From NCBI RefSeq assembly GCF_910596095.1, contig NC_056545.1, positions 6,831,567-6,895,566 on the forward strand: a stretch of DNA of 64,000 nucleotides, read 5' to 3'. Position 1 is the stretch's first letter; every line of letters starts with the position of its first letter. Made by a program: the position numbers and the translations under genes. The notes beneath the pieces were generated by a model. The model was given only the letters and a program-made list of their open reading frames with translations. It searched no databases and was not told where the DNA came from. This stretch comes from Thunnus maccoyii. Its lineage: Eukaryota > Chordata > Actinopteri > Scombriformes > Scombridae. Below are positions 23,690-35,399 of the stretch, one piece after another.

Positions 23690-23910
23690 GTCGTACTTGC
23701 TTTTTTTGTCGTCACTGCGTAAAATCAGCCAATAACGTAAGGCCTTTATTCACGCGAATGACCTTATGTCCAATCACAGACTTTGTTATTAAGACGTCCG
23801 CTAGCCCTTGGTCACATCCGGTCGTATATATGTTGCCACGAGTTAGCGGCGAATTTGGAGAGTGTCCATTTTGAGCAGCGAGTCGGCGTCTCCGGTATTT
23901 TTCTCTTAAA
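23690..23910 (+). promoter_or_regulatory. Promoter and 5' UTR exon of the hnrnpab gene
   Basis: This block is CpG-rich compared with its surroundings and carries two CCAAT-like boxes (AGCCAATAACG near 23726, TCCAATCAC near 23770). A probable first exon runs from about 23850 to 23910 and ends TTCTCTTAAA before a strong donor GTAAGC. The matching acceptor is at 25350-25351, 24 bases before the ATG. The exact transcription start is not visible. Confidence 0.6.
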
Positions 23911-24914
23911 GTAAGCACGCTTTCTTGTTTTTATTTGTGTATTTAAATGTAGGCGACCATGTTCGCCTTCGTGTAGCGGCTCGTTTCATTCTGTTGTTTC
24001 CCATCGGACTACTTTTATTCATATATTGTCGTTTCATTAGCTGTAAATGCAGCCAACTGCCTTGTTAGCTGCAGCGGTGCTAATAAACGTTAACGCGGTT
24101 ATTGCGCGGAGTCAACGGTCCGTTCACCGTTTGTAGTGGGAATTAAGCTCTTGCACACTTTGGGGATTTGCTGATATTTTATTTATTGCATCGGCTATAA
24201 ATACGTTGTTGTTTTTATTGAGGTCCAGCTGGCTAGCTGCTAGCCGGGCCTGCTCTTTGCTCCGAGCGGTAACGGAGTAAAGCGCGGTCCGCTTGAACGC
24301 TCAACATGGAGATTCAGTGTGGTTTATTACTACTTTTTGTTTGCTAACAACGCGTTTATGTTCAAGTAAACACTTAGCTGTACCTCGAATCCACTACCAC
24401 TGCAATACATACCTTCTTTTCTCTAGTTTTATGGTAGCAAAATACGACTATTTTTTTAAAATTAAGCACATTTTAAATGAATTAACGTCAGGATTGGGAC
24501 GTTATGTTAGCATCGAGGTAGCTTCTGTTGTAGCTGTTTTACGATGTTGCAATGACTTCTCAAACGTTAACTTAATTTCTCAAGTTATGAAATGAAAGGA
24601 AATGCTAAATTCGACCATTTGGTTGGAGCTCCCGCTGCATTTAAAAAAATGTATTGTGCAAGGCCGGATTATGTAGCGTGATGTGCAGAATGAATGCGTC
24701 TCAATGCATTCCTTTATTAAGATATTTGAGATGTGGGAGGTCATCAGTCAGGCAATGAATTACCAGCCAAGAAAAGGGGGCAGCTACCCTGGGCCCCCAC
24801 ACCTTCAGGGGGCATAAAAGCCCGAGGGTCCACCTTGTTAGTTGCTTTTGGGTAACTTCACTACAATTACTACTATTTTCTTGGTTAGTCGTTTGGTCTA
24901 AAATGTTATTAAGT

Positions 24915-25115
24915 TGTATAAAGTTTTCAATCTGTTTCCCAAAGCCCAAGGTGCAACCTTAAATGACTTCTTGTGTCCCGACTAACAGCCCACAACCAAA
25001 AGATATTCAATTTGTTATCAGAGACCAAAGAAAGCAGGAAATGTTCATATTTTCCCCCTAGAAAATGACTAAAAGATTATCAAAATAGTTGGAGATTTAA
25101 TTACTGTAGATTGAC
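24915..25115 (-). mobile_element. Dispersed repeat A (GAGCTGCAACGATTAG family), partial copy
   Basis: Reverse-orientation copy with TTCCCAAAGCCCAAGGTGCA, then CAACCAAAAGATATTCAATT. These are the complements of the inner blocks seen in the + strand copies at 6953 and 29110. It lies in the 5' UTR intron of hnrnpab. Confidence 0.6.
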
Positions 25116-25375
25116 TATATCCTGTGGCCCTTTCTTCTAGATGGACCTTGTGTCAATGTTAAGTTGAAGCACTTTATTGTTGTAGTTTCCACTTTGCTCA
25201 CATACTGCATTTTCCTAAACAAAGCCTGGATTGATCCAATCATAATAAACTGACATGCAAAAAACTTGGCCCCGTGTAGTATTCCATAACAGGAGTGCCG
25301 ATAGGTTTCTGTGTCTTTCAGTCTTTCATTGTTTTTCTTGTCATGTCTCAGTCTTTCAAAGAACCCACCGTTAGA

Positions 25376-28300
25376 ATGGCAGACGCTGAGAATCTGCTCA
25401 TGGAGACATCAGAGCAGAACGGTAACGAAGGAGAGGAAGACCAGAACGGAGCCGAGCAGGAGCTCATGGGTGGCGAGGATTGCCAGGACGGTCAGGAAGA
25501 CCAGGACGTCCAGGAAGTCCAGGAAGGTCAGGACAACGGCACAGATGGAGGCAAGATTGACGCCAGCAAAGGAGAGGAGGACGCTGGGTGAGTCACTTCC
25601 TCCGAAACCAATCACACTTGGCACATATGAGCACTTTTGGTTTTTGTCTGAGTTTCACCAAAATATATAACGTTATGACACAAACTAAGGCTTCACCGGT
25701 GGCCTAATAAAACTAAATTCCAGGACCTTGTGGGCTCGATTACAGGATAATGACAGGTATTATAATACTAGGAATAGTCAGTCTTCACTTGATCTTGTTC
25801 ATGACTCTCCCAAGCAACTTGTGCATCAACTGTCTACAGAAATGACAGCAAGGATGTCAAGTGAAAAGCGGGAAAGAGAGAGCAAAGGGTAGAGTTGCTT
25901 TTCCACCACACACAACTTAAAAGAAAATCCCACAAGGATTCTCCAGGTGTACTAAAGAATAAATAATGAGCTATGTGTTCTGTATCATCTAAGGCTACCT
26001 GTGTAATAACCAGGGGATAAAGAGTAAGAAACGAACAAGACTGTGTTACTCTGTTTGCAGTAAAATGTTCGTGGGCGGCCTCAGCTGGGACACGAGTAAA
26101 AAAGACCTGAAGGATTACTTCAGTAAGTTCGGTGAAGTGTCAGACTGCACCATCAAGATGGACTCCAACACTGGCAGATCCCGAGGCTTTGGCTTTGTTC
26201 TCTTCAAAGACTCCTCCAGCGTGGACAAGGTGGGTCCCTTCTTCATTACCTGAAACCTGCGTCATGTAGTTACATCACTCAAGTAGAGCTGCAACGATTA
26301 GTCGGATCATCAGAGGATGAAATGTCAACTTTTTTCATAATTGATCGTTTTTTTTTTTTTTAGATGAAAACTCTGGCTCCAGCTTCTTATAAATTTGAAT
26401 GTTTTCATTAACATTTTAAAGAACATCTGATCAATCGAGACGATAATTAACCGATTTAATTGACAAACGAAAATAATTTAGTTGCAGTTCTAAACTCCAG
26501 TCAGTCAACACAGTACTGTCATGATGCTGCTTGAGTATAAGCGTAAAACGAGAAATACATGGATTTTTGTTCCAGTTTAATTTATTCGGGTAATTCTACT
26601 TGACATGCACCATTAACATTACTGTAGTGAATGAGTGCAGGGCATAGACAGCAGGCTTTTGTGTTAGCACAATGTGTTGCTAGCAGATAAGTCTGGGTAG
26701 CATGTTGTGACTAATGTCTAAATCAGTTTTTAATGAGGCATGCAGTGAACCACAAAGAGGCCACATGTTGCTCTATTATGTTGCTTAAAATAAAGTGCTG
26801 CACTTAAAAGGTGTGGCCAAATGTTGCCACTCAATTATAATGTAGTCAATTCTGTAGACAATTACTTCATGTCACACAGTGCAGGGGGTTATTTCCAGGT
26901 TCTTGATATCATTGGTCTAATTGCTGTGTGGTAGCACTCATGCAAACAATGATGGTGTGTCTGCAGGTGCTGGAGCAGAAGGAACACAGACTGGACGGAC
27001 GTCAGATTGACCCCAAGAGGGCGATGGCCATGAAGAAGGAGCCCGTCAAGAAGATCTTTGTTGGCGGTTTGAACCCAGAAGCAACTGAGGAAACCATCAG
27101 GGAATATTTCGGGGCCTTTGGAGAGGTCAGTTCACTATATGGAGTCACTTAAAATAGACAAGATCTCCAGATGGAACAGAGTAGACTCTAGTGTTGTCCT
27201 GTATGCTCAACCATGTGTAGTTTAGAGTGTCGGCAGACTGACTTCAAGCTACTAATTGACACTTTGATCTGATGTGTCTTTAATTGAAAGTTGTCTATTA
27301 TAATACATTTTGTAGCTTTGGCTCAGTGGGCAGGAACTTATTTCATTGATGCTGCTTTTGAATAGCCTTGCACATAGATGTACATATAATTCAATTAACA
27401 GAATGGGCTGCAAGGACAGTGGCAGTCATTTCTCCAGAATTTAATTACAGTACAATGAAACTGGTCCTTAGAGACCCTTTTTTTTTTTACCACTCATGCT
27501 GTTCTCTACCACAGAAATCTGAATGGAGGATGTGTTGTTCAATTTTAATCCCATGGCTGCTGTACAGCAGTGTTTACTTGGTCTAATCCTTGAGCCGGGC
27601 ACAGGTGCCTTTTTTCTAATTGAGGGATTGGCTAATGAACGAGCGGCCGTCTGAACCCAAGTTGAAGATTCATCTGACATGTGGCCGAAATAGATCATTC
27701 TTATTGGATATTCTTGCACTTGTTGAATTTACCGCTGCCATTTTTGAGCGACAGGGATACATTTCAACGTGGTTTACTGGCAACAGTCAGCTGACGGACT
27801 CATTTTGGTCTTGTGTGTAGAGGCCTGTGGTGTTGCAAGTAGAAAACATCTGCAAAAATAAAATGTAGAAGTGTATCATGTTAACATTTTAACAGCAGTA
27901 TCTCCACCTTCCTCTTCTCTAGATTGAAACCATTGAGCTTCCCATTGACCCCAAATCAAAGAAAAGGAGGGGTTTCATCTTTATCACATACAAAGATGAA
28001 GCCAGCGTCAAGAAGTGCCTGGAGAAGAAATACCACAACATCGAGGGCGGCAGGGTATGCACAAACACACACAGTAGTGATCTACTGAATGCACTGCTAA
28101 TTGAAGAATTTCAGGGCCTTTTACGCCTGCCGGTTTGAAAGTGTATGTTTGACGTCTCCTCCGCAGTGTGAGCTGAAGATCGCTCAGCCAAAGGAGGTGT
28201 ACCAGCAGCAGCAGTACGGAGCGGGACGTGGCGGTGGTTATGGAGGCCGGGGAGGGAGAGGCCGTGGAGGTGAGAAAGATTTTTAGGGGTTTCTGGCTCT

Positions 28301-29766
28301 GACCTTGTGTAGGGTGCCTGGATTGGTTGCATTGCTTTAAAATTGAACAAATAATATCTGGGTAGCAAATTGTAATGTATGAATTTGGTATGAAAACAAC
28401 TTTTTATGTCTCTTTTTAAAATGCTGAAATTGAAGTGTTATATTAAATGTAATGTTTTTTTTAAAATCTGTAAATTAGTCAGTGAATTTATACATTTTAA
28501 ACATTTCTAGAGAAGCATTTGAATAACCGCCACCGTTGACCTCAAAACCTCCATTTAGAGTTGGCATTCAGTTGTTGACCAATCAGCTGCAGCGGGGGAA
28601 TTCTTGTAATTCTTGTGTCCCATCGGTGTCACACCTGTCACTTCTGAGCAGAAATAGTTTGACTTGCTGTTAATGCATTTGTTATAAACCTTAGATTCCT
28701 ATAAAAAATGTCTAAATGCGGTTCAGCTTTATGTGCTTTGTGTTGCCAGGAAAGTTGTTTTCCGGGCTGTTGGAACTGGTTTTCATGTGAACTTGTCACT
28801 TTGTGTCCCAGGTCAGAGCCAGGGCTGGAACCAGGGCTACGGAAACTACTGGAACCAGGGATATGGTAACCAAGGCTATGGCTATGGTGGATACAGTGGC
28901 TATGGCAACTATGACTACTCTTCTGGTTACTATGGATATGGTCCTGGATATGATTACAGTAAGTTGACATACAAAAGACATTTTGCACAACATAGCTTGT
29001 TGTAGTTGAGGATAAAACAGTCTCAATTTTTATCTCCTGATGCCTAAATTCAGAATGTACTGGCTGGACTGTCATGCCTCCCCCCCCATTTCATCATAAA
29101 CTGTTTTGATAATCAATTTATTATTTTAAGGTGTTTTTTAAAGAGAAAATGCTAAAATTCTCTGGTTTCAGCATCTTAAATGTCAATTTTTAAAATTGAT
29201 TTAGTCCTATGATGGTAAACTTAATATTTTTGGGCAGTTGGGACAAAACAAGACATTTGAGGTTGCATCTTGGGCTTTGGGAAATAGTGATTGACATTTT
29301 TCAACATTTTCTGACATTTTATAGATTAATTGATTAATTAAGAGAAAATCAACAAATATAATCGATAATGAAAGTTATCATTAGTTGACAGTGACTGTGT
29401 GCAGCTTTCTGGAGGCTTTTTGTTGTTTTTTGCTGTACAGTCTTGTATCTGCTGCTCAATGACTGTGTCTGGTCACCTGCATTATAGCTGGAAACGCTGA
29501 CCAGTTACAGCACCCCAACTACCCCTAAACCCACAGATAGTGGTCTTTATGTTTGGGTTTGTATATGAACTACACAAACACTGTTTATAGAAAGTACAGT
29601 TCCCAAGATGCTGACTTATTCTTTGACTTTAAGTAGATTGAATGTAGTTGTCTTGCTACATATTGGAAACGTGTTTGTCTTTCTCCGTCTAGCAGACCAG
29701 GGCAGTGCCAGCTACGGGAAAACCCCGAGACGGGGTGCACACCAGACCGGCTACAAGCCATACTGA
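25376..29766 (+). CDS. hnrnpab: hnRNP A/B RNA-binding protein (HNRNPAB/CBF-A type)
   Basis: Seven coding exons join in frame to 330 codons: 25376-25587, 26061-26229, 26967-27125, 27923-28054, 28167-28269, 28812-28958 and 29696-29766. The protein binds RNA and DNA in the nucleus and cytoplasm (mRNA processing and transport). Residues 1-71 are acidic. RRM1 spans about 72-150, with RNP2 MFVGGL (73-78) and RNP1 RGFGFVLF (112-119). RRM2 spans about 155-233, with IFVGGL (157-162) and RRGFIFIT (195-202). Then come [10 protein letters not shown], an RGG/Gly-rich stretch and a Tyr/Gly-rich tail ending KPY, a PY-type import signal as in HNRNPAB and HNRNPD. The linker [20 protein letters not shown] is close to HNRNPAB. 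HNRNPD and HNRNPDL are less good fits. The start follows the 5' splice acceptor closely. Teleosts carry two hnrnpab copies; which one this is cannot be told. Confidence 0.93.
26286..26495 (+). mobile_element. Dispersed repeat A, internally deleted copy with both ends
   Basis: Begins AGAGCTGCAACGATTAGTCG and ends with AATAATTTAGTTGCAGTTCT, which are complementary ends. The inner part is shortened. It lies in hnrnpab intron 2. Confidence 0.65.
29110..29400 (+). mobile_element. Dispersed repeat A copy in the last coding-region intron of hnrnpab
   Basis: Contains AAAATTCTCTGGTTTCAGCA, then ACAAAACAAGACATTTGAGG, then CTTGGGCTTTGGGAAATAGT, then TTCTGACATTTTATAGATTA, in the family order. The ends are worn. 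Confidence 0.65.
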
Positions 29767-30058
29767 TGATCACATGGTAGGTCTGCCCTGGGTTTACCTG
29801 CCGTACCCTTATATACCTTTTTTTTTTTTTTGTATGTGTGTGTGTGAGCGCTGCTTTGTCTGGCATCACTTACACGTGAGATGAAGAAAGTGTTACTCAA
29901 GACAGTGTAACTAAGTTTGTGTGTCTCCTCTTTCTCTCTCTCAGGACTCTGGTAATCCAGTGAGACCGACAGCTGGACGGACATACTGGTCCTGACTCAA
30001 CCTCTTTTATGACAGAAGACCATTTGTACAGAAAACAAAAGAAATGTAACTTTTCCAT

Positions 30059-30090
<32 letters not shown>

Positions 30091-30350
30091 TTTTGTTTTT
30101 TTAAATCCTTTTCATTTTTAGGTTTTACTTTTCCCTTTGGTGTTCTTTTTTTTTTTTTTTTTTTCTTTCCCTCCACATTTCCATCGAAGGAAGTGTAATT
30201 TTTACTGTACTTTTTGGTACCTGTTTTGATTCTAATGTATTGTAAGGGTTGTATTTTACATGTTTGCTGGCTTTACAGGTTGGAAATCTTGGCGCTGTAA
30301 AGGAGCTTTTTTGACAAATAAAAGCCGTTTTCAGTAATAACTTTTTGTTC
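29767..30350 (+). other. 3' UTR of hnrnpab, with an intron at 29777-29944
   Basis: After the TGA at 29764-29766 the exon continues for ten bases to CATG and a donor GTAGGT at 29777. A T-rich tract and CTCTCTCAG end the intron at 29944. The final exon then runs 29945 to about 30340, with poly-T stretches at 30059-30090 and 30147-30163 and AATAAA at 30317-30322. The intron has standard GT-AG signals. Confidence 0.65.
30317..30322 (+). terminator. Poly(A) signal of hnrnpab
   Basis: AATAAA followed by GT-rich sequence (TTTTTGTTCTGATG) at a normal cleavage distance. Another AATAAA at about 30950 could give a longer 3' UTR. Confidence 0.65.
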
Positions 30351-32100
30351 TGATGCTTCCAGGCTCTGGGGTGGAAGAATTTGACAACTGAACTTTAATA
30401 CAAAACCCGTTCAACAGCTTTTTTTTGATGGATTTATTATGATTTTCTTGGTTTTTAATGATCTGTAGTAATGAAGAATGTTAGGCAGATAACTTTTGAA
30501 GTTATCTAGCTTAACTCAGGAATTGTGCTTCACATCCCTACGTTTGTGTTTTTATTTTTGTTTTCTTTCTCCCTTTTTACTTGGAGTGCAGTGTACCATG
30601 AGGGAATTCAAACTCTCGAGGTTGTTGTTCCTTAAACCTAAAAGGACTGCCTGAAAGCTTCTGTCTTCCAGGATGTTCTGAGTTTACCAAGGAAGTTAAC
30701 ACCTCCAAGCATGCAGATGTGTGGGATGAAACATATAATATAATATAGCCACGCAGCCACGTGTAATTGCGGACTTCCTACTATGTCCACATCTTTTTAA
30801 ATAACAAGCAAACTGTTTAAGTTTCTATGCTGGTTTAGTTTGTGTTCGTCAAGTGACGTTAGTTTTTAGAAATAACTTCTGAGATAAAATGTCTGCTTAG
30901 TTTTTCTGGATGGACTTCAGTGTCTCTTTCAATTTATTAGTAATAAACATTCTGGTTTGTAATCTGTGTATTTCTAATGCTTAATGTTACTGTTAATAAT
31001 GAACTGAGTCATGAAGAATAGTTTTGTTTTTCAATTGCCCCTGAAAATTTTTCCTGTCCTTTTGTTGTTGTTTCCCTAAATAATCCAGAATTTGATAAAT
31101 TTTGCTATTAAAGTTTGTTTGTAGTTTGGCCAAAAATTTCAAGTTTGAGGATCTGAGGATGTTTATTCAGAACAATTTTAGATTTGACTAATTCTAAAGG
31201 CTTTTCCCTCTGGTTATCATTAATATGCTCAGCAGTCATGCCATTTATATGATGCATTATCTTGTAAAAGTGTTAAGTTTGCTCATAGGGTATCAATTGA
31301 AGGGGAAAGGTCCCTTATGAAAATACTAAGTCATAAGGGGGCATACGCTTAAGACTAAACTAGGAAAAAACATAATGAACCAAGTAACTCATGATTCCCT
31401 TTGGAAGCAAGAGATGTTGAGGTGGAAATAGTTGCCTGAGGGAGGGAGGGAGGGCCAGCCACAGGTGGGTGTGACACAGTTACAGCCAATGAAATTGCAG
31501 TATTTTTCACGCTGTCCAGAGTGCTGAACTGCTCTGTAACACAGCAGTTTTCACCTGAATATTTAATGCTGATTTTCTGGATGCAGGTTTGAATCCTGGT
31601 TGGGGCAAAGCCTGTCATACATTATCAAAGATAAACAGCTACTTTGAATCAACAAACATGAATATCACTTTGTTGTGCACCTTTTCTTCAGGTTATCATT
31701 AGATTGTAGTGGCAGTGAGGTTTATGTCACCTCATGTCAAAAATCATGTTTCTTCATTTAAGAAGTGACGTATTTAGGTCTTGTTACCTGTCATGCAGAT
31801 TTAGTACAGTGGTGATTTCTGTGGTATTTAAGCATTCAATTGAACTCTGAACTGGGCCACACAACAGTACAGAATAATGGTGGTATGTAACAGAGTACTA
31901 ATAAACAAAATCTAAATAATGAGATAATGAGAAAAAAAGATGTATCTTCTTTTACTTCCTCAAGAGCAAGAATAAGTCCGGGAAATAGAAGCAAATAAAC
32001 AATATTTACTAATTACTATTAGGAAGACCTTAGTGGAGCAGTGGAAGTATTTCACCTCTCCTGTCTGACATAAAAAAAGTGGATGGAGGAGTCATCCCAG
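30351..32100. other. Intergenic stretch after hnrnpab
   Basis: No gene seen. The first 700 bases could be an alternative longer 3' UTR. A small hairpin (CCCTTATGA with TCATAAGGG) lies at 31311-31340, and a GAGGGAGGGAGGGAGGG run at about 31437-31453 could form a G-quadruplex. Confidence 0.45.
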
Positions 32101-32109
32101 AGGCACCAG

Positions 32110-32640
32110 GATTTTGGTGAGGCAGTTATATGTTCTCTCGGGGAGCTCCTGCATGGCTCCCTGCTGCTTCTCCAGGATCTCCAGCACCTTCTCCACTGCA
32201 GCCCGGGTCAGAGGGGGCTGCTATAGGCAGCCCTCAGCCGATGGTGTGGCTGGCGCTGGTGGATTAACCAGGGCTGGAGGCAAAGTGATGATAGGGACAC
32301 TGACTGTTAAACTCCCTGTAGTCAAACGCTGCCACAGCTGCTGGCACTTCGTAGTGCTGGTGTTAAGTGAAGTACTGGCATTGGTTTGTTTTGCCAAGTA
32401 CTTTATGTAGCGTGAGATGTGCTGCTTTGTGGTTGGATGCAGGGGGCTATTGGGGTCACCACGGCAGCTGTGCATCAGGGCTGCATAATTAGTGTTAACC
32501 CGCCCCAGGAGGTCCTTCGCTCCTCTGTGTTTAGCCAGCAGTTAATCGATGGCTGCTCTCATCGAGGCTGGCCATCTGTTTTGGTCCAGTACAAAGACTA
32601 GCCCTCCTGTCTTGATTGGACCAGTGTGAGCAGCCCTGGG
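32110..32640 (-). pseudogene. Decayed transposon protein, C-terminal piece
   Basis: Read on the minus strand, this piece contains HPTTKQHISRYIKYL, then SLNTSTTKCQQLWQRLTTGS, then PPALVNPPAPATP, then EKVLEILEKQQGA, broken by at least one stop (after SAEGCL). The order SLNTS, LWQRLT.GS, VNPP.P and EKQQ resembles, from memory, the C-terminal part of a multicopy teleost transposon protein. It lies on the same strand as, and downstream of, the piece at 33963-34690, so the two may be halves of one copy. Confidence 0.45.
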
Positions 32641-33220
32641 AGAAGCAGCCAGTGGCAGTGGTGGTGTCCTTTGGAGATCTTAGAAAAATAAGATTAAAAA
32701 AAAAAAAATCAGTTGTTATTGACTATATGTTACTAACTGTCAGCCGTTAGTCCACCATCATCATCAAAACACAACGCAGAGACTGTAGGCTGTCACTATT
32801 ATCAGCGATATAAAGGAAACTTAACGGGGGCATTATAAACTGTGAGGCTAATATAGTCCCCCGATACATTTGGTGCCTTAAACCTGGGACACTTTCAGCA
32901 AAGCTGTCCACCGAGAGAGCTGCTACTCCAACAGAGACTGAACTCCGACTGTCAGCTGAGTTATTTTGGTTGCTAAGCAACGAGTGTAAACTAGCGGACG
33001 TTACGTAGCTTGCTAACGTTTTTAACGTAACTACTAACTAGCTTTATTTTGTTGATTACGCTAAAGGGGATACATTTATTTATTTTTAATTGTTTGTACC
33101 TTTCATGATTCCTTGCCTGGGTAGTGTGTCTTTGTGAGCTATGTCCTCTAAATATGTAATTCCTAAATAGGAGGGGAGGGGAGAGGAGAGGAGCGGCTAC
33201 AGCGCTCTGTCAGTGTTGAT

Positions 33221-33961
33221 GTGCTTCCCACATGCAGTGACGTCACGCTTGGGAGAGAGGGGCGTGTGCCAGCAGGGCATGCAACAGCAAATGACAACAA
33301 TGTAAATAATGAGCCCAGAGAAACTTATGCATATGATAATGTATATTCTCAGAGTGGTTACAATGTAAACTCTGGTAATGTGAATGATAGAATGGGGCAG
33401 AACACTTATAATACAAGTCGAAGTACTGCACATGGGGAGCAACTGTCTCAGATAATTCTGCAGTTAGGGCAGCAAATTGGAGCATCTATCACTTCTCAGT
33501 TGATTGCTAATGGCTCCATTCAGCAAGGTAACAACTCCACTCATATTAAAGCACCCCAAACTCCATCCCATGGGTCCAGTAGTGGCACAACCAGTTCCAA
33601 TACATTTGATCTGTCCAAAGTGAATCTGGTAGTGAAACCAGATATCAAAGAGCCCCCCACATTTAGAGGAGATCACACCGACAAATGCACAGTATATGAG
33701 TGGATAGAGGTGATGACGGCCTATCTACGCAAGAGACATGTCGAAACAGAGCAATGTTTTGGGGAAATAATGGAAAGACTTGCAGGCAAAGCTAAGGAAA
33801 TAGTCAAAGTGTCAGTGAGAAACAGCCCCTACAACCTTGAGTATAACCCCGATGCAATGTTTAATATTCTTAAACAGCACTTTGGTGACACCATCTCCTC
33901 CATCTCCTCCTACATCCTGCCTTGTCTCCATAGAGACAAGGCAGGATGTAGTTGTTCCTGA
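33221..33961 (+). pseudogene. LTR-retrotransposon gag fragment (Ty3/Gypsy-like)
   Basis: The frame is open for about 246 codons but starts without an in-frame ATG until about 33391, so the 5' end is lost. An Asn/Ser/Gln-rich N-terminal part is followed by a capsid-like block containing PPTFRGDHTDKCTVYEWIEV, then a leucine and lysine-rich helix region with LAGKAKEIV and FNILKQHFGD. This layout is that of retrotransposon gag proteins. The frame ends abruptly at a foreign junction near 33905. No protease, reverse transcriptase, integrase or LTR is visible. It is an old, incomplete copy with no sign of activity. Confidence 0.65.
33908..33950. repeat. Perfect 19-bp hairpin at a transposon junction
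   Basis: CTACATCCTGCCTTGTCTC is followed by CATA and then the exact reverse complement. It lies exactly where the gag frame (+) gives way to the decayed minus-strand transposon protein. Confidence 0.9.
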
Positions 33962-33962
33962 G

Positions 33963-34690
33963 TCACTCCATGATGGCATGCTCAGGCTTCCAGATAAAGA
34001 AAGGAGGGAGCTGGAAGTATTTGGGTGATGGCAGCTCAGAAATCGAGTCAATGAGTTCAGGCTGAGGTGGATGACGCCACAAGGATACCATATTCATTGG
34101 ATGCCGGACTGGTTGGGACCCTGACCATAGACGCAAGGCCTCTAGCTCAGTCTTCATCCTGTTGCGCTGATGGAGAGAGCAGTTCCAGTGGCTGACATCC
34201 TCGTCATAACTGGGGGCAGAGGCAGGCTGGGCTGGTGCAGAGGAGGATGCAGGCAGAGGTGCAGAGGAGGCTTCTGCAGGTAGAGATGCAGAGGAGGAGG
34301 AACAGCTGGTGCATTTTGTTGTTGGAAACGCAGCTTTTGTGCAGGATGAAAGAAGCAAAGGCATCAGCCCTACTTTTCCAAATGTCCCCCTTCGTTGCTT
34401 TGGCCCGGGCCCCAAAGCCCACCAAATTGTCATCCTCAATTTCCACAGTAGCTGGTTGCTGGTCTCTCTGCCAGGTACCTCTGGAGGTCTTCGAGCTGTT
34501 TAAATCCCCTGCAGTACTGCAGCGAGGACAAAAGGCTGTCCTTGCTGTGGCCCACAGGGTTGAAGTAGCCTGCTTCCTCCTCCTGTTCAGCCTTGTTGAT
34601 GAGGTACAAACTGTCCTGCTGTAAATGGCCTGATGGGCCTCGTCTGAAGGACTCTGTGATCCTCCTGAGACAGAAATTTCTTCATGCTCT
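33963..34690 (-). pseudogene. Decayed DNA-transposon-type protein, N-terminal piece
   Basis: On the minus strand the piece reads DSLYLINKAEQEEEAGYFNP, later LQRYLAERP, then (other frame) DDNLVGFGARAKATKGDIWK, then (third frame) ELEALRLWSGSQPV and LPSPKYFQLPPFFIWKPE. It takes at least two frameshifts to read through, and a stop follows IME. The last phrase, and NNYILPCLYG just beyond the stop, recall a multicopy teleost transposon protein with a DUF6729-like region. That naming is from memory and unproved. A possible splice acceptor (CTGTCTCAG) lies at its upstream end near 34673. Confidence 0.5.
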
Positions 34691-35399
34691 CGGTCTGTTT
34701 AAAACAAATGTGTGAATTGATTAATACATTACTGTATACACTGAAACAGATATGTTTGGATTGATATTCATGGGCAATAATTTAGTTTTGTCCCTTATCT
34801 GTCACTCTCTAGTGTTATAAAAAAATGTTTTATTCATACTACAACCAATATATTCATTATTTCCAAAGCATCTGGATCACACTTATTTCAGTTTTAGATA
34901 ATAGTCATTTCAATGAGTATTTTAATTTCACATTTCCTCTTCCAGTAATGTGAAATTGCAGTAATTTCCTTGCCATGGAGCACTGTTACATTATAGAGGA
35001 AACATTGCTAAATTAAATCAGGTTGTGTGTGTATGTGTGTGCCAACATTTTATATAAATCATCCGGTGCAGTAAAGCTAGCTGATAAAATGACCGTTTTA
35101 GCTAACGTTACCTTAGACGTCAATTAACTTACTGTAAACTAAGTTACAAACTACAGAGACGACAGGTTGCATGAAACAAAAACAAGGAAAGGTCTAGACG
35201 AGAGCAAATGCACTAGTACAAGTGTGCATTACAAATCAAATCTACTTTCATTCATAATTTGAGTCACACGATAAGAGAAGAAAACATCGTTACATTTCAC
35301 CATTAACTCTGTTTACTTTCACTTCTTCTGTTTCTGTCAAATTAATTCGAAACAGCGCCACCCCTTTACCATTTAGTGGCCAAAGCGGGTATTACAGTC

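Noticed and set aside
31440..31620. B-box-like GGTTTGAATCC, possible tRNA or SINE
   Set aside because: No A-box at the right distance and no clover-leaf fold; not enough for a tRNA call.
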